NCBI RefSeq assembly: GCF_000710775.1
Contig: NZ_JOJP01000001.1
Location: 465,264 to 529,263 of the forward strand
DNA from: Endozoicomonas elysicola
GTDB lineage: Bacteria; Pseudomonadota; Gammaproteobacteria; Pseudomonadales; Endozoicomonadaceae
DNA: 64,000 nt
Direction of reading: 5' to 3'
The stretch's first letter is position 1; each line of letters starts with the position of its first letter. A program made the translations under genes and the position numbers. The notes beneath the pieces were generated by a model. That model was not told where the DNA came from, did not search any database, and saw nothing but the letters and a program-made list of their open reading frames with translations. Shown in pieces: positions 36,655 through 47,899 of this stretch.

Positions 36655-37905
36655 ATGCAACAGCTAAGCAACAAACGCATTGTTCTTGGTGTTACTGGAG
36701 GCATTGCTGCCTATAAGAGTGCAGAGCTGGTTCGGCTGCTGACCAAGCTGGGGGCCGATGTACGTGTGGTAATGACCAGTGCAGCCTGTGAGTTTATTAC
36801 GCCCTTGACCCTGCAGGCACTGTCCCACAATCCGGTTCATCTGGATTTATTGGATACCAAGGCTGAAGCTGCCATGGGACATATTGAGCTGGCTCGTTGG
36901 GCGGATGTGGTTCTGGTTGCTCCTGCCACCGCTGACTTTATTGCCAGACTGGCGGGTGGTCATGCGGATGATTTGTTAACCACTCTGTGTCTGGCCACAA
37001 GTGCACCCATTTGTCTCGCTCCGGCCATGAATCAGGGAATGTGGCGTGACAGTGTTACTCAGCAGAATTGCGAAGAGTTATTGGAGCGGAATATCAAGAT
37101 GTTTGGCCCAGGCGATGGCAGCCAGGCTTGTGGCGATATCGGCCCGGGTCGAATGCTTGACCCTGAGCTGATTGTGGAAAAAACATCGGAGCTGTTTACC
37201 CATGATATTCTCACCGGGCTAAACGTATTAATCACGGCGGGTGGTACCCGTGAAGATATTGATCCGGTTCGCTATATTTCCAACCACAGCTCCGGAAAGA
37301 TGGGGTATGCCATTGCTGAAGCCGCTATTGAATCGGGTGCTACGGTTACCCTGATCAGTGGCCCTGTTAATCTGGATACGCCGGATCGGGTGACGCGGGT
37401 TGATGTGCTCAGTGCCAGAGACATGCATCAGGCGGTTCATGACCGGATTGAAGGTGTTGATATCTTTATTGGCTGTGCCGCTGTCAGTGACTACCGCCCA
37501 GCAGAGGTGGCCAAAGAAAAGATCAAGAAAGATCCGGAGAATGGCAGTGAAACCCTGGAGATTAAACTGGTACGTAATCCCGATATCATTGCTTCAGTAA
37601 CCGGTCTGGATACACCGCCCTTTGTGGTTGGCTTTGCGGCAGAAACGCATAATGTGCTTGGCTATGCTGCGGATAAAATGCGCCGGAAGAAAATGAATCT
37701 GGTGGTTGCTAATGATGTTGCAGATCGTGATATTGGTTTTAGCAGCGACAGTAATGAGGTTACGGTGATTGGTGAGGAGCTGGAAGAGCCATTGCCAAGA
37801 GCATCGAAAAAAGTGGTGTCGCGCAAGCTGCTGCAAATTGTTGCCCGACGTTTCAGAAAGTGGAAACACCTCCAATCTACTACTGAAACAGCTGACCAGC
37901 CTTGA
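36655..37905 (+). CDS. coaBC: Bifunctional phosphopantothenoylcysteine decarboxylase/synthetase CoaBC
   Basis: About 416-aa two-domain coenzyme A enzyme. The N-terminal flavoprotein CoaC domain (residues 1–185) has GVTGGIAAYKSAELVR, the catalytic-His region MGHIELARWAD, VAPATADFIARLAGG and APAMNQGMW. The C-terminal CoaB domain has ITAGGTREDIDPVRYI, SSGKMGYAIAE and GFAAET. The ATG at 36655 is preferred; a TTG at 36646 with GAGG upstream is an alternative. First gene of the coaBC–dut–argB–slmA run. Confidence 0.96.
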   Translation: MQQLSNKRIVLGVTGGIAAYKSAELVRLLTKLGADVRVVMTSAACEFITPLTLQALSHNPVHLDLLDTKAEAAMGHIELARWADVVLVAPATADFIARLAGGHADDLLTTLCLATSAPICLAPAMNQGMWRDSVTQQNCEELLERNIKMFGPGDGSQACGDIGPGRMLDPELIVEKTSELFTHDILTGLNVLITAGGTREDIDPVRYISNHSSGKMGYAIAEAAIESGATVTLISGPVNLDTPDRVTRVDVLSARDMHQAVHDRIEGVDIFIGCAAVSDYRPAEVAKEKIKKDPENGSETLEIKLVRNPDIIASVTGLDTPPFVVGFAAETHNVLGYAADKMRRKKMNLVVANDVADRDIGFSSDSNEVTVIGEELEEPLPRASKKVVSRKLLQIVARRFRKWKHLQSTTETADQP

Positions 37906-37997
37906 GCGGAAAATGCTGCACTCCCCTAATATCGAAAATGGTTGCAGGGTTTCAGAGAGCGGCATTTTCGTGGTAAAGAAATAGGGAATTAAACGAC

Positions 37998-38453
37998 ATG
38001 AAAACACTGAAGACTCGTATTCTGGATTCGCGATTGGGCACAGAGTTTCCATTGCCAGAATATGCAACAGAAGGTTCTGCAGGTATTGATCTTAGAGCCT
38101 GTCTTGATGAGCCTCTTACCCTGGAACCGGGCCAAACTCAGCTGCTGCCTACCGGTATGGCTATACATATCGAAGACTCGGCGCTGGCGGCCATGATTCT
38201 TCCCCGTTCAGGGTTGGGTCATAAGCATGGGATTGTTCTGGGTAACCTGGTAGGTTTGATCGATTCTGATTATCAGGGGCAGTTGATGGTTTCCTGTTGG
38301 AACCGGGGTAATACGACATTTACCATCCAGCCTGGTGAGCGTATTGCCCAGCTCATTCTGGTTCCCGTTGTTCAGGCGAAGCTGGAAATTGTTGAGAGCT
38401 TCGATGAAAGCGATCGGGGTGCTGGTGGATTTGGACATTCCGGAACTCACTGA
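37998..38453 (+). CDS. dut: dUTP diphosphatase
   Basis: 151-aa trimeric dUTPase, keeping uracil out of DNA and supplying dUMP. All five motifs are visible: [33 protein letters not shown] and [10 protein letters not shown]. The 92-base gap after coaBC holds GAAAATGC/GCATTTTC as a distant inverted pair. Confidence 0.97.
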   Translation: MKTLKTRILDSRLGTEFPLPEYATEGSAGIDLRACLDEPLTLEPGQTQLLPTGMAIHIEDSALAAMILPRSGLGHKHGIVLGNLVGLIDSDYQGQLMVSCWNRGNTTFTIQPGERIAQLILVPVVQAKLEIVESFDESDRGAGGFGHSGTH

Positions 38454-38518
38454 TTATAACCTGTAGATCGGTAGGCACAGTGAGTCTCGACTGTGTCTTC
38501 TTTATCAATAATAAATAA

Positions 38519-39463
<945 letters not shown>

Positions 39464-39471
39464 TACTCATA

Positions 39472-40062
39472 ATGGATATGTCTCAGAAAATTTCTCGCAA
39501 ACAGCAGATTCTGGAAGCTCTGGCTCATATGCTGGAGACGGCTCCGGGTACCCGGATTACCACGTCGGCCCTGGCCAAAGAGGTGGGCGTCTCTGAAGCG
39601 GCCCTTTACCGGCACTTCCCCAGCAAAGCCAAAATGTTTGAAGGGCTTATTGAGTTTATTGAGGAAACTCTGTTTTCCCGAATCACCCTGATTCTTGCAG
39701 AAGAGCAGAAGGTGGCGACCCGTTGCGAAAAAATCCTGCTGTTACTGATTGGCTTCTGCGAGAAGAACCCGGGCCTGACCCGGATTCTGACGGGGGATGC
39801 TCTGGCAGGAGAGACAGAGCGCTTGCGCCAGCGAGTGACTCAGCTTTTTGACCGTCTGGAAACACAGCTTAAACAGGCGTTGCGTGAGGCTGAAATCAAA
39901 GAAGGTGTCAGAACCCGTATGACGGTGAGTGTAACGGCAAATTTGATACTGGCTGCAGCAGAAGGTCGAATAGCTCAGTATGTACGCAGTGAGTTTAAGC
40001 GTAAGCCAACAGAGAACTGGTCAGATCAATGGGTGATATTATCTGAAACGGTATTTCGTTAA
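39472..40062 (+). CDS. slmA: Nucleoid occlusion factor SlmA
   Basis: 196-aa TetR-family protein that binds chromosomal sites and blocks FtsZ assembly over the nucleoid. The N-terminal helix-turn-helix is RITTSALAKEVGVSEAALYRHFPS. The C-terminal helices match E. coli SlmA in length and in GFCEKNPGLTRILTGDAL. It starts eight bases after the argB stop, so both are co-transcribed, and a terminator follows. Confidence 0.95.
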   Translation: MDMSQKISRKQQILEALAHMLETAPGTRITTSALAKEVGVSEAALYRHFPSKAKMFEGLIEFIEETLFSRITLILAEEQKVATRCEKILLLLIGFCEKNPGLTRILTGDALAGETERLRQRVTQLFDRLETQLKQALREAEIKEGVRTRMTVSVTANLILAAAEGRIAQYVRSEFKRKPTENWSDQWVILSETVFR

Positions 40063-40099
40063 CTGAGAGAATATCCGTCGTTCAATCACCAGTTTTTAA

Positions 40100-40134
40100 G
40101 AAGCCAGATTAAGTCATCTGGCTTCTTTGTTTTT
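40100..40134 (+). terminator. Intrinsic terminator after slmA
   Basis: GAAGCCAGAT (40100–40109) and ATCTGGCTTC (40116–40125) with a six-base loop, then TTTGTTTTT. Ends the coaBC–dut–argB–slmA run. Confidence 0.88.
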
Positions 40135-40190
40135 AAGGACTCTTTTTGATCACTGATAACTTCTTGCATGAATCTCAGTGATCATTTCCT

Positions 40191-41093
40191 TTATTTATTG
40201 AATGTATTAATGCCTACCTTTCGAGCCGTTTCCAGCTTATAGGTATAATCTGGTTTACCCTCACAAACAACATTGTCCCCTCGCATGGCTGTATAGCTGG
40301 TTTTATTGATATCGCCGACAGTACAGTTACGTGGATAAGGAGGGAATACGTTCCATACTTCTGCATTCGTTACCTGTCGGTAGCTCTTCTCATCAAGAGC
40401 ATGCATAAACCGGGTCAGCACGATTTTGGCAAAATAGGTGCCTGTGTCAAAAGCAGCCTGATAGCCAATTTCATCGGGTCCAAACTGGCTCATGGAAACA
40501 TCGCCACGGAATGGATAGTCTTTACTCTTGATATCGTGTGGATAGTCGCTGCCCTCAGGAATGCCTGGTATCGGCATGTCTGGATCGTAGTGTGTCAGCT
40601 TGACAGATTTGGGCAACTCTTTTGGGCTCCTGTCACCAAAGAGTATTTCATCAATGATTTTCTGCTCTTTTTCAGGGAGCTCAATGTAGTTTGAGTGGGA
40701 TGCAAAATCCTGAACAGCATGCAAGGCACCACCTAAGTGAGTAAAAACACCAACCAGATCGCCATTCTTAGCCATCTCGATGGATTTGGCAAAGTTCTTT
40801 TTATAGGCCGTAACTCCGTTTAGAAATGCATCATGATTAGACTCGTTCTGGTAACGATCAAAATGCAGCTCTGGAAAGTACTCCTTATTGTGAGCGGTTG
40901 TGTTGTGCTCCCTGTCCGGATAAACAGCACCGGCCTTCAAGAGCTGGAGGGCTTCAGGGGTCCACATAAAGTATTTTGCAGCATCTTCTGTCATGGAGGG
41001 GTGGGCTCCAAAAGTTGACATACCAACGCTAACGGTTGAGGCCGTAGCCAGGGTAATTGCTACAACCAGTTGATTCACTCTTTTACTGATCAC
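40191..41093 (-). CDS. Secreted zinc-dependent phospholipase C/Het-C-like protein
   Basis: 300-aa protein with a signal peptide (about residues 1–30, ending STFGA before His31). The pattern His77-x-Asp79, His119, His125-x3-Asp129, His133 and Glu138 (core FTHLGGALHAVQDFASHSN) matches the helical zinc site of the prokaryotic PLC/S1-P1 nuclease/Het-C superfamily. The sequence around the first His also resembles the N-terminal metal-ligating His/Trp of these enzymes. The substrate cannot be told. It stands alone between slmA and the pyrE pair; no immunity or secretion gene is adjacent. Confidence 0.6.
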   Translation of the reverse strand: MISKRVNQLVVAITLATASTVSVGMSTFGAHPSMTEDAAKYFMWTPEALQLLKAGAVYPDREHNTTAHNKEYFPELHFDRYQNESNHDAFLNGVTAYKKNFAKSIEMAKNGDLVGVFTHLGGALHAVQDFASHSNYIELPEKEQKIIDEILFGDRSPKELPKSVKLTHYDPDMPIPGIPEGSDYPHDIKSKDYPFRGDVSMSQFGPDEIGYQAAFDTGTYFAKIVLTRFMHALDEKSYRQVTNAEVWNVFPPYPRNCTVGDINKTSYTAMRGDNVVCEGKPDYTYKLETARKVGINTFNK

Positions 41094-41335
41094 GTTTACT
41101 TATTCCTCATCTGATCAGATATTTTTGTAACCCCACCCTGAAAATAAGCAGGGGCAAGTCTGTATGTTTGGTCTAGGTTGAGAGGCATTGACAAACTACT
41201 TGAACAGCATAACTTCTGGTGATGCCTAATAGGGCTTGCACCACAGCCAACAGCCCGAAGTGATTTACTTCTGACTGTCGATAATAAGCAGAGCTGGGAT
41301 GAGGGTGTTGATAAAAGGCAGGTTTCAGAAATTAT

Positions 41336-41359
41336 AATGTTTGACGGATGTCAAACATT
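41336..41359. terminator. Hairpin AATGTTTGAC/GTCAAACATT downstream of the pyrE cluster
   Basis: Perfect 10-bp arms with a GGAT loop, 60 bases after the stop of the DUF4124-like gene on the minus strand. On that strand it is followed by ATAATTTC, a weak tail. The rest of the gap 41094–41418 shows a good plus-strand sigma-70-like pair, TTGACA (41188) and TAACTT (41210) with 16-base spacing, but no gene for it to serve. Confidence 0.5.
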
Positions 41360-41418
41360 GCCAGCAAGGTTGATGCGATAGTACTAATTTTGGATTGAAT
41401 GCTGTGACAATAGTCTCT

Positions 41419-42360
41419 CTACGAACGGAAGAGGTTTATGGCTTTACCATCCATAAGAAGTTGTAGCTCACTGTCAGTAGCCTTTAGAACTTGAATTTGT
41501 TTCTCTTGTGATACTCGTCTACTTTCCTCGTCACCGATGGCATCTTTTTGTTGCTTTCGATTAATAAGAAGAATGATTCTGTTGTTGCTGAGCTGCCAGG
41601 TTCCAAAACTCTTTTCTGAGGCATGTGTTCCCAATTGCTGAAAGAACGAGTCAAAGGAGCCGCTGGCATCAAGATTCCAGTCCATGGCGATATCTTCGCG
41701 AATACGCCACTGGCCAATAAGTTGCTCACGGCTAACCACTTCAATATCTTTCAGGTTTTTCTGCTTTAGCAGTTTCTTCAATCGTTCAGCGGACGCTGTA
41801 TATTGCTTTTCCAGCAATGACTTTTCGCGATTATAACTTGCCGCTCGGTCTTTATAGGTTTGCTTCTGGTCTTTCAGGTTATCCAGCTCTTCATACAGAT
41901 ATTCCGGGGCTTTCTCACCAGCCTTTTTAATCTGTAAACGCTTGTCATCAATGTTCTTGGCCATGATGACTTCAAGGTTTTGCATCTCTCTTATTTTTTG
42001 GTCGAACTCGCTGAGTTTTCGGTTCTTTGCACCATCAATTTCATCCGGGGTTCCATACAGAAACAGTAACTCCTGATCCAGCTCTGTCTGACGCTCTTGT
42101 TCTGCACGGAGGGACTGCAAGTCTGCCAGCTGACTTTTCTGGTCGCTGGTCATAACAGGGGGAATGGTTTCAACGACCCGACCATTTCTGTCAAGAATGC
42201 TGTAACCCAGACGAACAAACTCACTGGGCATATTAGATGAAATAACCGTGGTGCCTTCGTGGTTTTTGTACTTATACAGGCTCTGCGCCGCAGCCTGATC
42301 GGCTCCGGTCGCAGACAGCATTCCTGTCAGAAACAGTATGAATGGCTGTTTGAGTCTCAT
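41419..42360 (-). CDS. DUF4124-like periplasmic coiled-coil protein
   Basis: 313-aa protein with a signal peptide (about residues 1–25, ending QAAAQS) and a short N-terminal DUF4124-like segment ([18 protein letters not shown]). A long charged coiled coil follows (about 80–205) and a small C-terminal domain ([18 protein letters not shown]). Its start overlaps the pyrE stop as ATGA, so translation is coupled. Function unknown; the coupling to pyrE looks positional. Confidence 0.75.
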   Translation of the reverse strand: MRLKQPFILFLTGMLSATGADQAAAQSLYKYKNHEGTTVISSNMPSEFVRLGYSILDRNGRVVETIPPVMTSDQKSQLADLQSLRAEQERQTELDQELLFLYGTPDEIDGAKNRKLSEFDQKIREMQNLEVIMAKNIDDKRLQIKKAGEKAPEYLYEELDNLKDQKQTYKDRAASYNREKSLLEKQYTASAERLKKLLKQKNLKDIEVVSREQLIGQWRIREDIAMDWNLDASGSFDSFFQQLGTHASEKSFGTWQLSNNRIILLINRKQQKDAIGDEESRRVSQEKQIQVLKATDSELQLLMDGKAINLFRS

Positions 42361-42998
42361 ACTCCGTACTGGTCTCTGTAGGCTTTTATTTCCGGCGCAT
42401 AACGGCGGATTTCAGGATGGTTTTCACTATATTCCAGCAAGTTGGCCAGAGACACAATACTCAAAACTGGAATATTGAAGTCACGTTCCACTTCCTGAAT
42501 GGCGGAAAGTTCACTCTGTCCCTTTTCCTGACGATCCATAGCGACCACAACGGCGGCAGGTTGTGCATCGGTTTGTTCAATAATGGTCATTACTTCGCGG
42601 ATGGCTGTGCCTGCAGTGATAACGTCATCGACGATAGCAACACGTCCTTTCAGAGGTGCACCGACAATATTGCCGCCCTCTCCATGATCTTTGGCTTCCT
42701 TACGGTTGAAGCTCCATGGAACATTTCGGTTGTGTTTCTCAAAGAGGGCTACGGCAGTGGATGTTGCAAGGGGAATGCCTTTATAGGCAGGGCCAAACAG
42801 GATATCAAACTCCAGATCCGCATTAACCATGGCCTCAGCATAGAACTGGCCGAGTTTGCTAATTGCTTCACCACTGTTAAATAATCCGGCATTAAAAAAG
42901 TAGGGTGACGTTCTTCCGGACTTCAGGGTGAAATCACCAAAACGGAGCACTTGCTGCTCAATGGCAAAATCAAGAAATTCTTTTTGATACTGATGCAT
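42357..42998 (-). CDS. pyrE: Orotate phosphoribosyltransferase
   Basis: 213-aa PyrE, joining orotate and PRPP to form OMP in pyrimidine synthesis. The start at 42998 ([12 protein letters not shown]) gives the standard length; an upstream in-frame ATG at 43088 would add 30 poorly matching residues. [26 protein letters not shown] and the PRPP loop [16 protein letters not shown] are all present. It is divergent from crc, as in Pseudomonas. Confidence 0.96.
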   Translation of the reverse strand: MHQYQKEFLDFAIEQQVLRFGDFTLKSGRTSPYFFNAGLFNSGEAISKLGQFYAEAMVNADLEFDILFGPAYKGIPLATSTAVALFEKHNRNVPWSFNRKEAKDHGEGGNIVGAPLKGRVAIVDDVITAGTAIREVMTIIEQTDAQPAAVVVAMDRQEKGQSELSAIQEVERDFNIPVLSIVSLANLLEYSENHPEIRRYAPEIKAYRDQYGV

Positions 42999-43683
42999 TG
43001 GGAGGGTCCTGTTCGCAACATGCCCATAATTCTGGGTCAGACTGCGTATTTTATACCAATAACCCTTGTTGTAACCCCTGCAGCACACGTTATTTAATAC
43101 ATATTTTTACATTCACGGCCTTCTTCTATATGCGCTAAAGTACTTTAAAACCATAAGAGAGCTATTTACTGCTCAGGAGGTGAAAAAGACAGATATTGTT
43201 CTGGTTGGCCATTTGCAGGCCAAATTCCGCCAGGGTGTAAAAATTCGTGATTATCAGGTCTGCTGATGCAAAATTACGGAAACTGTCGCTCATTATCGCC
43301 TTGAATAGCAGGCCTCTGTAGTAGAGACCGGATTTATGCGGATAAACATACGGGGGGCGACCCGCTATCATTTGTTAGATACAATTCCGAACTTTCTGTG
43401 TTCAACCGTACCATAAGAACTTGGATCATGCCTTATAATAGGGGTGAGGGCTCTTACTAACTCTGTCGTACAGTTGATGCAGGGTTAATCCCGGTTTAGT
43501 AACCGTATCTCTGAAAAACTTAGACTTTAGCCGTCGTTCATCCTGATCAAAGCAGCTGCTTCTCAGGCTGAGATTTGCTCTGGTGGTTTTGCAGGCCTTC
43601 AGTTTCTGTTTTTCCGGTTACTGTCTTGCCGAGGTAACAAGCTTAATGTCAGTGCGTGTATGCGCTCAGGCAAGGTGTATTCG
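42999..43683. other. Divergent pyrE/crc intergenic region
   Basis: About 685 bases with no supported gene. A TATAAT element at 43434 upstream of crc could be a promoter −10, but no matching −35 at 17 bases. An AGGAGG at 43178 heads only a 28-codon frame that I do not accept as a gene. Nothing else recognised. Confidence 0.35.
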
Positions 43684-44457
43684 ATGAGAGTTATCAGTTT
43701 AAATTGTGAAGGCATTAAAAACGCACGAGAAAAAGGCCTGTTTGACTGGCTCTTAGAGCAGGATGCGGACCTTATTTGTTTGCAGGATACTCGTGAAGAC
43801 GAGCAGGTTATTGAGGATCAGTATTTCCTTGATGGCTATTTTGGCTACGCTTTTAGCGGTTATAACCGGACTGATCGTGGTGGTGTAGCGATCTATACCC
43901 GTCATGCCCCCAAGGCGATCATCAGTGGGCTCGGTTTTCCTGAGGTTGATGAAACCGGTCGATACCTTCAGGCTGACTTTGACAAGATCAGTCTGGTCAG
44001 CCTGTATGTGCCAGAAGGTGATGATGAAGACAGTCTTAACTTTAAATATCGCTTTCTGGATGGCTATTCTCACCACTTAAGTAAGCAGCGTCGTAAGCGT
44101 CGTGAGTTTATTATGTGTGGTACCTGGAACATTGCGCACCGGAAGATTGATGTGGCTAACTGGCGTGATGCTCAGGAAGTGTCTGGATTCAATCAGGCTG
44201 AGCGTGGCTGGATGGAAGGTCTGCTGGGAGATATGGGGTTCTTCGATGCTTATCGTGAGGTAGATAGGGAAGCCGGTAAGTACAGCTGGTGGAAAGATGA
44301 ATCTCTACGCAACGATAATATGGGCATGCGTATTGATTACCAGATCATCACTCCGGGAATGCGTCATCGAGTTCTGAATGGTGGTATTTACAAGGGGCAG
44401 GTGTTCTCATCCCATGCACCGGTGATTATTGATTTTGATTGGGAGCTGGGGATGTAA
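43684..44457 (+). CDS. crc: Catabolite repression control protein Crc
   Basis: 257-aa exonuclease-III-fold protein adjacent to pyrE, as in Pseudomonas. With Hfq, Crc represses translation of mRNAs for less favoured carbon sources. It matches Crc in QADFDKISLVSLYVP, KQRRKRREFIMCG, GWMEGLLGDMGFFDA and SSHAPVIIDFDW. The nuclease residues are altered: the Xth GDxN motif reads GTWN, the terminal DHAP reads SHAP and the QET motif reads QDT. It is therefore unlikely to be a working exonuclease III. Start chosen at MRVISLN; an upstream start would add eight residues. Confidence 0.9.
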   Translation: MRVISLNCEGIKNAREKGLFDWLLEQDADLICLQDTREDEQVIEDQYFLDGYFGYAFSGYNRTDRGGVAIYTRHAPKAIISGLGFPEVDETGRYLQADFDKISLVSLYVPEGDDEDSLNFKYRFLDGYSHHLSKQRRKRREFIMCGTWNIAHRKIDVANWRDAQEVSGFNQAERGWMEGLLGDMGFFDAYREVDREAGKYSWWKDESLRNDNMGMRIDYQIITPGMRHRVLNGGIYKGQVFSSHAPVIIDFDWELGM

Positions 44458-44469
44458 TCCCCCCCTGAG

Positions 44470-45072
44470 TTAACTGCTTATTTTCTGATATCTGAGGAGT
44501 GAACGGATCATTTTGATACACTCCTCGGTTCTCTCATCTATTTCTGTGCTTTCTACCATAAGCACCTTGCTTTCATGAACCTCAAGATCCGTGTTATTAC
44601 ATAGCACCCACTGATCAATATCTTTCTGGAAAATAGTATCGTTACTGCGAATACCATCGTTCTCAAGGGCGATTTTTCCCATTGGTAGGTAACAGAAAGC
44701 ATCAATCTTCTGGCTTATGGTTTTGGCCAGCCTGAGCATGTAAGGGCTGATGGGGGTGTCGCACACTTTCAGCCAATAGCGGTGATAAGCCAGTATTGAT
44801 GGAGGTCCCGTATCAATGATGCCATGCCCTTCAATACTTTCCAGCCATTCAAGCATAGCGCCAAAAGCAGCCCCAGCCATTGCTGTAGATGATATTTGGC
44901 TGATGGCCTGATTCTCCAGTACTGCTTCCCGCGGTGTTTTATATCTCAGCTGTTGTGCTGTTTTCCGGTAATAATCGTCAAAAATCGACCATTCGTTCCC
45001 GAGCTTTGTGATCAGGGAGTTGCAAAGCGTTGTTTTGCCGGTTCCATGGGAGCCGATCATTGAGATAATCAT
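44470..45072 (-). CDS. AAA_28-type P-loop ATPase/kinase
   Basis: 200-aa P-loop protein resembling the NadR-kinase/AAA_28 group. Walker A is ISMIGSHGTGKTTLCNSL and the ESIEGHGIIDTGPPSI region is a likely Walker B/lid. Substrate unknown. It is convergent with crc (12 bases between stops) and has its own start just after the rph terminator. Confidence 0.75.
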   Translation of the reverse strand: MIISMIGSHGTGKTTLCNSLITKLGNEWSIFDDYYRKTAQQLRYKTPREAVLENQAISQISSTAMAGAAFGAMLEWLESIEGHGIIDTGPPSILAYHRYWLKVCDTPISPYMLRLAKTISQKIDAFCYLPMGKIALENDGIRSNDTIFQKDIDQWVLCNNTDLEVHESKVLMVESTEIDERTEECIKMIRSLLRYQKISS

Positions 45073-45084
45073 ACTGCCTGCCTA

Positions 45085-45118
45085 TTAAGAAAAAGAACCC
45101 GGTATATAACCGGGTTCT
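45085..45118 (-). terminator. Intrinsic terminator after rph
   Basis: On the minus strand AGAACCCGGT and ACCGGGTTCT form a perfect 10-bp stem (45094–45118) followed by TTTTTCTT. It separates rph from the AAA_28 ATPase gene. Confidence 0.87.
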
Positions 45119-45157
45119 ATTAAAAATAGATCAATTAAAAGGGCAGGCAGTAAAGTG

Positions 45158-45874
45158 TCATTCTGCTAACGCTTTTTTCTGTAATTCAATAATTTCCTCA
45201 ATACCTGATCGGGCTAAAGCCATCATGGCCAGCATTTCATTCTGGCTGAAAGGCGCGGCTTCCGCAGTTCCCTGAACTTCGATAAACCCACCGGCATCAG
45301 TCATAACAACGTTCATATCTGTCTCAGCACTGGAATCTTCGGGATAATCAAGGTCCAGAACCGGACTGCCTTTATAGATACCTACAGAAATGGCGGCAAT
45401 CATATGCAGGAATGGGTCAGTTTTGACCATTTTCTTTTCCTGCATATAGCGCAGAGCATCAACCAGAGCAACACAGGCACCGGTAATCGATGCAGTACGG
45501 GTACCACCGTCGGCCTGAATGACGTCACAGTCAATATTAATGGTATTCTCGCCCAGCTTTTTCATGTCTACTGCTGCTCGCAGAGCACGGCCAATAAGAC
45601 GTTGAATCTCAAGGGTTCTTCCACCCTGTTTACCTCTGGAAGCTTCACGTCCCATACGCTCAGTTGTCGAGCGGGGCAGCATACCGTACTCAGCAGTAAT
45701 CCAGCCCTGGCCTGTTCCCTTCAGAAATCGGGGTACTCCACGTTCAACCGAGGCTGTACAGATGACTTTGGTATCGCCAAATTCAACAAGCACAGATCCT
45801 TCTGCGTGTTTGGTATAGTTACGAGTGATTTTTACATCACGGAGCTGGTCTGCCGTTCTTCCGCTTGGACGCAT
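45158..45874 (-). CDS. rph: Ribonuclease PH
   Basis: 238-aa phosphorolytic 3'-exonuclease that trims tRNA precursors. The N-terminus [48 protein letters not shown] and the C-terminal [15 protein letters not shown] are all typical. It is divergent from yicC with a 348-base gap (45875–46222) of A+T-rich sequence that must hold both promoters; I found no clear element in it. Confidence 0.97.
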   Translation of the reverse strand: MRPSGRTADQLRDVKITRNYTKHAEGSVLVEFGDTKVICTASVERGVPRFLKGTGQGWITAEYGMLPRSTTERMGREASRGKQGGRTLEIQRLIGRALRAAVDMKKLGENTINIDCDVIQADGGTRTASITGACVALVDALRYMQEKKMVKTDPFLHMIAAISVGIYKGSPVLDLDYPEDSSAETDMNVVMTDAGGFIEVQGTAEAAPFSQNEMLAMMALARSGIEEIIELQKKALAE

Positions 45875-46222
45875 GGAGATTACCTTGGTATGTCTGAAAA
45901 AGCATAAGCATTACAAAATCTGCGGAATTATAACTGCTCCATGGGTTTTCGGGAAAACACTGTTTCATTAAGTCATGGCTATTAAATAGGGTTTCACCAA
46001 ATCAACGGTATTCTTAACTGTCTTATAAGGCCTTGCAGTTACTCTTGTATTTAGAGAAATCTGATTTCGTCGGTCTGTTTATTATGAAAATTTCATTATT
46101 TTGGACTCAGACGCTGTTTTTCAGGGTATGGGATAAATGTGGTATTTTCTTCTCATGGCTGTTTTGTAGATAAACTTCTGAAATAATGAGCCTTTATTGC
46201 CTACCGATTAAAAGAGTATTTC

Positions 46223-47092
46223 ATGACTTCCAGCATGACTGCATTCGCCCGCGTTCAGATACAGGAGGATTGGGGAAGCCTGGTATGGGAAATTCGATCC
46301 GTTAACCACCGTTATCTTGAACCACATTTTCGTCTGCCTGAGCAAGCTCGGGAAATAGAGCCTGCGTTAAGAGAGGTAATCCGTAAACAACTGAAAAGAG
46401 GTAAGGTTGAATGTAGCCTTAAATATCAGTTAGTTGAGAAAGATCAAGCACTGGATCTTAATCGTGCTTTGTTGGAAAAGCTGCGGTCAGCAGTTCATGA
46501 GATTGAGGCTCAGTTTTCACAGGTGGCTCCGGTAAACCCTCTTGAAGTTCTACAATGGCCGGGGGTTCAGGCGACGGAAGAAACCGAGATGACAGTGGTA
46601 CATAAGGCCGCTGTGAAAGGGTTTCATGATGCAATTATTCAGCTGGCTGAGATGAGGCAGAGAGAAGGCAGAGAACTTCAGTCTTTTATTGAGGCACGGT
46701 TGGAGAAAATGGGTGAAGAGGTCAAACAGTTGCGTGTTCTGTTGCCAGAAATCCTGCGCAGCCAGCGTGAGAAAATTCTTGATCGGCTCTCTGAAGCCAA
46801 GCAGGAGTTGAACCCGGAAAGGCTGGAGCAGGAAATGGTGATTCTGGCTCAGAAGATGGATGTTGACGAAGAGCTTGACCGTCTGGAAACCCATATCACC
46901 GAGGTGCGCAGAACACTCAAGTCCTCAAAACAAGGTGCAGTGGGCCGGCGCTTGGACTTCCTGATGCAGGAATTGAACCGGGAGGCAAACACACTGTCTT
47001 CCAAATCTATTCATGCAGGGCTGACTCAGATAGCAGTCAACTTTAAAGTCTTTATTGAACAGATGAGAGAGCAGGTTCAAAATATTGAATAG
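46223..47092 (+). CDS. yicC: YicC-family endoribonuclease
   Basis: 289-aa YicC, recently shown in E. coli to be an endoribonuclease. The N-terminus MTSSMTAFARVQI with SVNHRYLEPHFRLPE and the C-terminal GRRLDFLMQELNREANTL are diagnostic. It precedes gmk, as in many gammaproteobacteria. Confidence 0.94.
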   Translation: MTSSMTAFARVQIQEDWGSLVWEIRSVNHRYLEPHFRLPEQAREIEPALREVIRKQLKRGKVECSLKYQLVEKDQALDLNRALLEKLRSAVHEIEAQFSQVAPVNPLEVLQWPGVQATEETEMTVVHKAAVKGFHDAIIQLAEMRQREGRELQSFIEARLEKMGEEVKQLRVLLPEILRSQREKILDRLSEAKQELNPERLEQEMVILAQKMDVDEELDRLETHITEVRRTLKSSKQGAVGRRLDFLMQELNREANTLSSKSIHAGLTQIAVNFKVFIEQMREQVQNIE

Positions 47093-47174
47093 CAAAGTAA
47101 TTTAAAATCAAAGACTTATAATTTATCCCTGCATAAAGAATAGGGCTAATCCTCTAGCCTGGCTTATTCTATAA

Positions 47175-47828
<654 letters not shown>

Positions 47829-47837
47829 GAAGTTAAA

Positions 47838-47868
47838 AGATATAGTCTTTTAATAAAAGGCTATATCT
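47838..47868. terminator. Hairpin between gmk and the 563-aa gene
   Basis: AGATATAG plus TCTTTTA pairs with TAAAAGGCTATATCT (one G·T pair), about 14 bp. On the plus strand it is followed by an A-run rather than T, so as a gmk terminator it is imperfect. Confidence 0.4.
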
Positions 47869-47899
47869 AAAAAATGGTACATTATAGGGAAATAATGTT

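Noticed and set aside
43162..43371. 69-codon minus-strand frame in the pyrE/crc gap
   Set aside because: No ribosome site and no recognisable feature; the only AGGAGG nearby faces the other strand.
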